From positions 1-27,847 of the forward strand of contig JAZSRU010000092.1 of NCBI GenBank assembly GCA_045538635.1: DNA of 27,847 bases. The letters are read 5' to 3'. Positions 22,437-27,847 of this stretch are shown here, in pieces. Under the pieces are notes generated by a model. It was given only the letters and a program-made list of their open reading frames with translations, was not told the DNA's origin and searched no databases. Positions within the stretch are counted from its first letter, which is position 1; every line of letters starts with the position of its first letter. This stretch comes from RGIG5270 sp045538635. Lineage in GTDB: Bacteria; Verrucomicrobiota; Lentisphaeria; Victivallales; Victivallaceae. A program made the position numbers and the translations under genes.

Positions 22437-23090
22437 TTAGAGAAAAACTTCAGAATTTGCATTTGCGTCAGGCCATGCTTTTCCCGGAATCTGGGGGAAT
22501 TTGAAATATTGAACATGACCGTCATAATGCAGAACATTACTGCCGCTGTTGTTTTGATGCGGAGCGTGATATTGTTTTCTTGCTTCTACATAAGAAGAAC
22601 TTACAACAGTGTGATTGTTATTGGCTTTGCCGAAAATGCGCCAGCCTTTGAAACATTCTGTGGCATAGATAAAAAGACTTGGTTTTTTGATGCGGTGCAG
22701 CATAAGTTGTCCCGGCCTGTTGCTGCCGAGAAAGTAAATACATGCGTTGCCGTATGATGCGAGGTCGCCGGTGGTATCGCGTTTGACTTTGTCAGAGGGG
22801 TCAACGAAAACCTTTTTTTCCTGTGTATAAACGAGCAAGTTGTCATCCCAAGTCGGCCATCCGGGAAGATTATCCTTTTCGCCTGATGCCCATGTTACGC
22901 CTTCGATATGGCTGTCATAATCATCTGCATACATCAGCATCGCCATACCGAGAGTTTTAAGATTTGAGGTGCATCCGGAGACGCGTGCGCGTTCGCGGGC
23001 GGAATTCAAGGCGGGGAGCAGCATTCCGGCAAGAATTGCGATGATAGCAATCACGACCAGAAGCTCGATTAAAGTGAATGGTTTTTTCAT
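22437..23090 (-). CDS. Prepilin-type (type II secretion pseudopilin-like) protein with H-x9-DG tail
   Basis: Protein of 217 aa. The N-terminus KKPFTLIELLVVIAIIAILAGMLLPAL is a type IV prepilin methylation segment: F+1, E+5 and a hydrophobic helix (residues 4-28). The helix is followed by the heptad-like NSARERARVSGCTSNLKTLG. The C-terminal half has HAPHQNNSGSNVLHYDGHVQYFKF-like spacing (His, about nine residues, then DGHV), as in the large prepilin-like family abundant in Planctomycetes and Lentisphaerae. The residue before the cleavage site is Pro instead of Gly. It sits second in a glycan operon, 3 bp after the regulator's stop, whose last codons provide its ribosome binding site (AAAGGA). 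Likely a surface or periplasmic filament-type protein; its role in glycan uptake is inferred. Confidence 0.88.
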   Translation of the reverse strand: MKKPFTLIELLVVIAIIAILAGMLLPALNSARERARVSGCTSNLKTLGMAMLMYADDYDSHIEGVTWASGEKDNLPGWPTWDDNLLVYTQEKKVFVDPSDKVKRDTTGDLASYGNACIYFLGSNRPGQLMLHRIKKPSLFIYATECFKGWRIFGKANNNHTVVSSSYVEARKQYHAPHQNNSGSNVLHYDGHVQYFKFPQIPGKAWPDANANSEVFL

Positions 23091-23093
23091 ATT

Positions 23094-24203
23094 TTATCCT
23101 TTCTTTTGTGGGGGGAGTGTTGAGCGGACGGGTGGCGGTGCGATAGTTTCGCCCGGATTGAAAATCGGTTTTTGGATGTAATGAGCCGGAGACAAATCGG
23201 GATTATTGATTTTCCGGATCAGGCGTTCAGCCGCCCATGAGAGCATTTTTTTCTCATCGTAAACGATGCCTGAAATATTTGGGGCGGGCATAATTTCATC
23301 ATTGTAGCTCATGCACATCAAAGATACATCCTGCGGTATGCGTATGTTTTTGCTTTGCAGTATTTTATAAATATGTCTGAAAATTGCTGCAGGTGCGATT
23401 ATCGCAGTCGGCGGCTCCGGCAAATTTAAAAAATGTTCTACTGCACGGGCAGGATAAATATTCCAGTATTCATCGCCGTAGGTTTCATAAAGTTCAAGTC
23501 CTGTTTCTCGTACATAAAAATAATCTGAATTGAAATTATCGCCGAGTTTCTTTTGAAAAAGAGTATAAATTTCTCTCAGATAACGCTGATATTCCGGTAT
23601 TCTGCCGAATTCACAGAAGGCAATTTTTTTATGTCCCAGCTGTATCAGTTGGTCAAGCAGCAGCGAATAGCCGTAATCGTGGTCACAATCAGTTTGATCA
23701 ATGTCGGGCAGGTCTTTGCGGCGGGCGCAGGAGACAAAAGGAATTTTTTCACGCATGAGGAGTTTTGCCTGTTCATTGCGCAGTGATGAGAAACGGAAAA
23801 TAAAACCATCTACCGGAAAATTGAAAAGAATTTTTTGGTTCTTCAAAAAAAGATCAGTATCAAAAGCAATCCCCATCAAATCATAATCAAATTTTTTGAC
23901 CTGCTTGCCGAGATATGAGAGAATATTCTGATTCCATGACCTGCCCATCTGACCGCCGACGAGTGCCAGAACATTGTGTTTTTTATGCTGGGAAACGGGG
24001 GGGACGACAAAAATACCGCTTGTGCCTTTGATTGTGATAATTCCTTTATCCTCAAGCAGATGCAGTGCTTTTGACAATGTTACATGATGGACATGGAACA
24101 TTTTTGACAAAGTCCGTGTGCCGGGAAGTTTGCCCGAAATGTTGTTTTCTCTGATGTATTTTTCGAGCTTCAAGCTCAAATCATGGTAAATCGGTGTCGG
24201 CAT
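23094..24203 (-). CDS. GntR-type HTH with LacI-type ligand-binding domain, operon regulator
   Basis: Regulator of 369 aa. Residues up to about 70 form a GntR winged helix-turn-helix (KLPGTRTLSKMFHVHHVTLSKALHLLEDKGIITI). From about 80 to 360 there is a periplasmic-binding-protein-like (LacI-type) sugar-sensing domain with VLALVGGQMGRSW, DGFIFRFSS, HKKIAFCEFGRIPEY and IPQDVSLMCMSYND. The order is like that of AraR-type regulators. I chose ATG 24203 because GGAG lies exactly 6 nt upstream; the upstream ATG (24215) overlaps that site. It is the first gene of the operon it should control, so autoregulation is likely. The inducer is unknown. Confidence 0.88.
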   Translation of the reverse strand: MPTPIYHDLSLKLEKYIRENNISGKLPGTRTLSKMFHVHHVTLSKALHLLEDKGIITIKGTSGIFVVPPVSQHKKHNVLALVGGQMGRSWNQNILSYLGKQVKKFDYDLMGIAFDTDLFLKNQKILFNFPVDGFIFRFSSLRNEQAKLLMREKIPFVSCARRKDLPDIDQTDCDHDYGYSLLLDQLIQLGHKKIAFCEFGRIPEYQRYLREIYTLFQKKLGDNFNSDYFYVRETGLELYETYGDEYWNIYPARAVEHFLNLPEPPTAIIAPAAIFRHIYKILQSKNIRIPQDVSLMCMSYNDEIMPAPNISGIVYDEKKMLSWAAERLIRKINNPDLSPAHYIQKPIFNPGETIAPPPVRSTLPPQKKG

Positions 24204-24234
24204 GGCATGCTCCATCTATTCACTTTACAAAGTT

Positions 24235-24264
24235 ATTGTAACAACTGCTACATACCGTTGTCAA
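24235..24264 (-). promoter_or_regulatory. Promoter of the glycan operon
   Basis: Minus strand: TTGACA (24264-24259), 18-bp spacer, TACAAT (24240-24235). ACAAC and GTTGT arms flank the spacer, and GTTATTGTAACAAC over the -10 is an imperfect palindrome; both are candidate binding sites for the first gene's product. Confidence 0.75.
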
Positions 24265-24394
24265 GAGTAAAAAATGGAAAAAACAAAAAAAAGTTGATTT
24301 TTTTTATTATTTTGCTTGTTTTTTGGGAAAAACGGTGATAGAGTGCAGAAGAACAGGCATGACGCCGTAAAAATTAAAGAAAAGGAGGCCGTTT

Positions 24395-24709
24395 ATGACA
24401 GATTTTCACATCATCCTTTTATCAAGCATTTGTATTTGCTGTATTCTCATTTTTTTGCTGCTGGCGGTGAAAATCGTTTATATCTGCAAAACTTTTGAGC
24501 AGTTCAAAAAAGAAAACGGAGCAAACCTTTTCAATGTCGCAACTCAAATGCGCAAGCAGGACGTGCAGGATGCCGCTTTGCTGGCCGAAGTGCGCAGAAC
24601 CAACCGCCTCTTGTCCGATTTCTACCGCAGAATGCAGGGCAAAACGCCTCTGGAGGGAGATTTCAATTATTCCGTCGATGGTGCGATTGATGAAACAATG
24701 CAGAATTGA
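24395..24709 (+). CDS. Small single-pass membrane protein with coiled coil, unknown function
   Basis: Protein of 104 aa with a perfect AAAGGAGG ribosome binding site 6 nt before its ATG. Residues 5-30 form one hydrophobic helix with several Cys (ICICCILIFLLLAVKIV). The rest is a charged, probably helical segment (QFKKENGANLFNVATQMRKQDVQDAALLAEVRRTNRLL split across 36-72), consistent with a membrane-anchored coiled coil facing the cytoplasm or periplasm. I do not recognise a family. It is monocistronic with a strong terminator. It is unrelated in strand and spacing to the glycan operon whose promoter lies 130 bp away. Confidence 0.75.
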   Translation: MTDFHIILLSSICICCILIFLLLAVKIVYICKTFEQFKKENGANLFNVATQMRKQDVQDAALLAEVRRTNRLLSDFYRRMQGKTPLEGDFNYSVDGAIDETMQN

Positions 24710-24732
24710 TTTTTTATTCTGATATCTTTATG

Positions 24733-24780
24733 ACTGTTCCGTATTAAAACAATGTAATTTTTATACGGAACAGTTTTATT
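24733..24780 (+). terminator. Intrinsic terminator of the small membrane protein gene
   Basis: Perfect 12-bp arms ACTGTTCCGTAT (24733-24744) and ATACGGAACAGT (24763-24774), 18-base loop, then TTTTATTTT. Confidence 0.85.
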
Positions 24781-24785
24781 TTGTA

Positions 24786-24813
24786 TTGAAAAAACAATAA
24801 CCTCGGTTATATT
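24786..24813 (+). promoter_or_regulatory. Promoter of the second GH39-like gene with embedded inverted repeat
   Basis: TTGAAA (24786-24791), 16-bp spacer, TATATT (24808-24813). ATAACC-TC-GGTTAT (24797-24810) is a perfect inverted repeat covering the spacer and half of the -10, a good position for a repressor. Confidence 0.65.
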
Positions 24814-24866
24814 ACAGAAAATATGCATAAGATTTATGATTACAAATATTTAAATGGAGCTGATTT

Positions 24867-26912
24867 ATGAAACGCTGTTTTTCATTGCTGAACAAAGAAT
24901 ATGATTTTGAGGGATTGCCTGTTTTTAAACTGCATGAATTTGCCGCTGAACCGTGTGAGGCAGATTGGGCAGGACTGCCTGCGATAACTTCTTTCCGCTC
25001 CAGAGCCTCGGATGATCGCGCTCCGGCGGCGGATTTTGCAGTAAAAATCGCTGTCGGGGGCGATAAGCTGTATTTCCGGGCTTTCTGTGAAACTTATTCA
25101 GATATTGAAATCCCGATGAAAGAGCAGTATCTGGGATGGAATTTTGATAATTCATTTGAACTTTTTGCCGGGACTTGCGGCAGATTTCATCAGTTCCTGG
25201 TGAATGCCAGAGGTGCGGCGGTTTATTATTTCAATCGCAGCAAAGCCGCATTGCCGGATGGCGTCGAAGTGCGCGGGTCAAAAGCTCCGGGCAAATGGGA
25301 TTTGACTCTCAGCATGCCTGCTGATCTGCTGCTGGTGAACGGGGAGGCGGCATTCAAAATAGTTTGTACCGATATGGAGAGTATTCTCGGTGCGCAGTAT
25401 TACGATTCTCTGAATAATCAGTGCAGAGGATTCGGCGTAATGAGTACGGCATGTATTGAATCCGATCCGCAATTTGATGTGAAAAGTCTGAATGATGTCG
25501 ACTGGGGTTTTTGCCGCAAAATGGCTCAATCTGCTTTCAAACACAGCAATCTGCCTGTTCCTGAACTTGCATCACCAACTGAAATTCAGGGTGCGCTGCA
25601 TACCGTCAGAAATAAACTCATCCCCGCCGGGAAAGAGATTGCAGAGATTGATTTCAGCGTGCCTTCCGGTGAAATCCGTCCGATTTACGGTATAAATTTC
25701 GGGCCGCAGATCGTCAATCAGGGCAATCATGATATGAATGAAGCGTATCGTAAACTCGGCAGTATCAGTATGCGTACTCATGATGCCGGTTTGATTGAAT
25801 ACGGTTCCAGAATTGTCGATACGATTTTTGTTTTTCCGCTGGAGCATGCCGATCCGTCCGATCCCGGCAATTATTATTTTGATCAGACAGATTATTATTT
25901 GAAAAATACAATGGATCAGGGCTCGCAGATATATTACCGGCTCGGAGTCAGCATTGACCATGCCAAAGTCCGTTTTACTGCCCATAAGCCGAAGGATTTC
26001 AACCATTATGCTGAAGTCTGCGCCGGTATCGTCAGACATTACAATAAGGGCTGGGCGAATGGGCATCATTGGAATATCCAATACTGGGAAGTCTGGAATG
26101 AACCGGAATCGGTCCTGATGTGGGACGGCACATTTGATGAATATCTTGATCTGTTTGTTACAGTGTATAAACGGTTGAAATCAGAATTTCCGGAATTGAA
26201 AGTCGGTGGTTTCGGTGCGACATCGCTGAGCGTTCCGCATTTTAAACAGATGGCGGCGAAGTGTGCAGAACACAATATCAAACCGGATTTTATTTCGTGG
26301 CATCATTACAGTTCCAATATGGATGGAATGATTTTTCAGCCGTATGCTGCGCGTTTTCTGGCAGATGCGATCGGTTTTGAAAATGCGGAACTGCACCTTA
26401 CAGAGTGGCATTATGTGAATATCGGTCCGGGAACTCCCGAAGGTTACGAAGATATGGGCGGTGTTGATTCTGCGGTCTTTACTGCCGGAGTTTTGAGCGG
26501 CTGGCAGGATTCACCGATTGATTTGTCGCATTATTATGCGGCGGGTGCCGGCTGGGCATGGTGCATTTGGGATTCTTATTACAAACCGAAAAAGGTCTAT
26601 TATGCATTGACCCAATGCGGACTGCTGCAGAATCAATATAAACACCGTGTGAGGGCAGTTCAGGGTAAAAACGGAACATATATCATCGGCGGACTGGATG
26701 AACAGCAGAATGGTTTTGCAATGTTCGGCAGTTTCAAAAACAGCGAAAAAGAGGAAGTTTTCTGTGTTAAAGGTATTCCGGCTGACCGTGAAGTAAAAAT
26801 TTCCGTATTGGATGAGGAAAATATTTTGCAGGAAATTGAATATCAGCGTGATGGAGCAATGTTCCGGGTAAAGAAAAATTCTCCCAGTTCACTCTATATC
26901 CTGACCTTCTGA
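24867..26912 (+). CDS. GH39-like (clan GH-A) hydrolase with N-terminal CBM9-like domain
   Basis: Enzyme of 681 aa. Residues 1 to about 210 form a beta-sandwich with phrases typical of CBM9-like sugar-binding modules (ADFAVKIAVGGDKLYFRAFC, WNFDNSFELFAG, GKWDLTLSMPADLL). From about 265 the catalytic barrel parallels the 414-1802 protein: YYRLGVSIDHA (357-366), YWEVWNEPE with acid/base E412, ELHLTEWHY with nucleophile E513, then SGWQDSPIDLSHYY. A C-terminal beta-domain closes it. No signal peptide is present, so despite the binding module it looks cytoplasmic. GGAG lies 7 nt before the ATG. It is monocistronic with its own promoter and terminator. The substrate, probably a xylose- or uronate-type glycoside, is unknown. 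Confidence 0.85.
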   Translation: MKRCFSLLNKEYDFEGLPVFKLHEFAAEPCEADWAGLPAITSFRSRASDDRAPAADFAVKIAVGGDKLYFRAFCETYSDIEIPMKEQYLGWNFDNSFELFAGTCGRFHQFLVNARGAAVYYFNRSKAALPDGVEVRGSKAPGKWDLTLSMPADLLLVNGEAAFKIVCTDMESILGAQYYDSLNNQCRGFGVMSTACIESDPQFDVKSLNDVDWGFCRKMAQSAFKHSNLPVPELASPTEIQGALHTVRNKLIPAGKEIAEIDFSVPSGEIRPIYGINFGPQIVNQGNHDMNEAYRKLGSISMRTHDAGLIEYGSRIVDTIFVFPLEHADPSDPGNYYFDQTDYYLKNTMDQGSQIYYRLGVSIDHAKVRFTAHKPKDFNHYAEVCAGIVRHYNKGWANGHHWNIQYWEVWNEPESVLMWDGTFDEYLDLFVTVYKRLKSEFPELKVGGFGATSLSVPHFKQMAAKCAEHNIKPDFISWHHYSSNMDGMIFQPYAARFLADAIGFENAELHLTEWHYVNIGPGTPEGYEDMGGVDSAVFTAGVLSGWQDSPIDLSHYYAAGAGWAWCIWDSYYKPKKVYYALTQCGLLQNQYKHRVRAVQGKNGTYIIGGLDEQQNGFAMFGSFKNSEKEEVFCVKGIPADREVKISVLDEENILQEIEYQRDGAMFRVKKNSPSSLYILTF

Positions 26913-26935
26913 AAATAAAATCCGCCCGTAAAATG

Positions 26936-26985
26936 GGGGCTGTTGCAAAATTTCAAAAAGATGCGCAACAGTCCCTGTTATATTT
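26936..26985 (+). terminator. Terminator of the second GH39-like gene; second copy of the repeated hairpin
   Basis: Arms GGGGCTGTTGC (26936-26946) and GCAACAGTCCC (26965-26975) pair over 11 bp including one G-U, followed by a T-rich tract. The tail overlaps the stop codon of the convergent AraC gene. Sequence closely follows the 14356-14400 hairpin. Confidence 0.75.
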
Positions 26986-27847
26986 GTTTTTGTTTTTTGA
27001 ATGCGCCGGGGCGGCAGTTGAAGACTTTATAAAAAGCGTGCGACAGTGAACTTGCATCGAAAAATCCCCATCTTTCAGCAAGTTCATTGAGAGAATAATT
27101 TGAATAAAGCAGTTCTTCTGCAACTTTTGACAACCGTGCGTGCAGGGCGAATTGACCATAGCTGATGCCGATACTGCGTTTGAACAGTGCGGAAAAACGG
27201 CTTACACTCAGATTGCAGCTGGCGGCGGCTTCTTCCAGCGACGGAGTTTTGCCTTGTGTTTTGCGGATCAGGTCAACTGCTGTTTTGACGCGTTTGAAAT
27301 CCGGCTGGCTGTATGTTGCACTTTGCTGTTCATCTGTCATCAAATCAATGGTGTGCAGGAGCAGTTCGTGGATAAGCAGCCATGCATGATAATGATAATT
27401 TTTCGGTTTTTTGCTGTAATAGTGAAAGATTTTGCGTCCGGTTTCACGGATGAATTTGCGGTCATTTTCTGTTTGCGGAGAAATTCTGCATGATGCTGCG
27501 GTGGCAAAAGGCAGCATGAAATCGCAGCTGTTGAACGGAGCGCATTGCCCGAGTGTGTCAATGTTGAGATTTATCGACATCAGAAATGTTTTTTCTGCGC
27601 TCAGTTTATATGCGTGAGGCTCCCAGCAGGTCGTGAAAAAGATATCTCCGGGGCTGTATTTCCTGCGGCAGTCATCGAAAATCATTTCGACTTCACCATA
27701 CAGGACGATTGAGATTTGGAGCGCATAATGGATATCCGCCTGAAAATGCTTCATCGGATTGCGTTTGTATTCCCAAACGACATCAAACGGCAGAAAAGCA
27801 GTCAGTTCCGGATGCTGCTGGGTTTCCAATTCAAAACTTTTAAAACT
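26978..27847 (-). CDS. AraC-family regulator with N-terminal cupin domain, open at the window edge
   Basis: At least 283 aa of an AraC-type regulator. A cupin-like sensor domain comes first (FQADIHYALQISIVLYGEVEMIFDD, then KYSPGDIFFTTCWEPHAY). The C-terminal ~100 residues have both AraC helices: SLEEAAASCNLSVSRFSALFKR and LNELAERWGFFDASSLSHAFYKVFNCRPGAF (each within one HTH). The only in-frame initiator inside the window is TTG at 27829. No stop codon lies between it and the edge, so the true start may be outside. The gene is convergent with the second GH39-like hydrolase, a probable target by proximity only. Sugar ligand unknown. Confidence 0.85.
   Translation of the reverse strand, partial: SFKSFELETQQHPELTAFLPFDVVWEYKRNPMKHFQADIHYALQISIVLYGEVEMIFDDCRRKYSPGDIFFTTCWEPHAYKLSAEKTFLMSINLNIDTLGQCAPFNSCDFMLPFATAASCRISPQTENDRKFIRETGRKIFHYYSKKPKNYHYHAWLLIHELLLHTIDLMTDEQQSATYSQPDFKRVKTAVDLIRKTQGKTPSLEEAAASCNLSVSRFSALFKRSIGISYGQFALHARLSKVAEELLYSNYSLNELAERWGFFDASSLSHAFYKVFNCRPGAFKKQKQI

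Overview
The window looks like a chromosomal segment of a bacterium of the Lentisphaerae/Victivallales type (Planctomycetes-Verrucomicrobia-Chlamydiae superphylum). The main evidence is a prepilin-like protein with an N-terminal methylation segment and an H-x9-DG-type tail, encoded inside a carbohydrate-utilisation operon together with secreted jelly-roll and DUF4091/GH123-like proteins. Moderate base composition, AAAGGA(G) ribosome binding sites and sigma70-like promoters fit. This assignment is an inference from gene content; no rRNA or other strong phylogenetic marker was examined. I recognised no tRNA, rRNA, CRISPR array, transposase or prophage gene.

Layout, left to right. (1) 1-413: hairpin- and repeat-rich DNA without a gene. 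(2) 414-2734: a cytoplasmic GH39-like (clan GH-A) hydrolase and a divergent AraC regulator share a promoter region holding two 14-bp direct repeats 21 bp apart. (3) 2742-5320: an Fsr-like MFS exporter overlaps mnmE (tRNA-modification GTPase) by ATGA. (4) 5325-8602: a three-gene TadE/TadG-like operon with its own promoter and none of the pilus machinery nearby. (5) 8653-10499: an acyl-CoA synthetase. (6) 10763-13587: an ABC exporter and an HlyD-type adaptor, overlapping by ATGA. (7) 13614-14400: an FKBP-type prolyl isomerase with a clear promoter and terminator, followed by about 290 bp of stacked inverted repeats. (8) 14691-18251: an EF-G-like GTPase and serC, both on the minus strand, separated by a gene-free stretch with an orphan intrinsic terminator. 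(9) 18376-24264: a five-gene minus-strand operon encoding a GntR/LacI-type regulator, a pseudopilin-like protein, a secreted jelly-roll protein, a secreted protein with the same jelly-roll plus a DUF4091/GH123-like domain, and a GH28-like protein. (10) 24395-27847: a small membrane protein, a second GH39-like hydrolase with an N-terminal CBM9-like domain, and a convergent AraC regulator that is open at the window edge.

How the genes work together: housekeeping genes (mnmE, serC, EF-G-like, FKBP, acyl-CoA synthetase) are interleaved with glycan-degradation modules, each next to or containing its own regulator. The most unusual unit is the 24.2-18.4 kb operon, where sugar sensing, a prepilin-like surface protein, sugar binding and hydrolysis are transcriptionally linked. 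A terminator-like hairpin present in two sequence-related copies (14356 and 26936) and a cluster of inverted repeats at 14.4-14.7 kb suggest dispersed repeat families in this genome.
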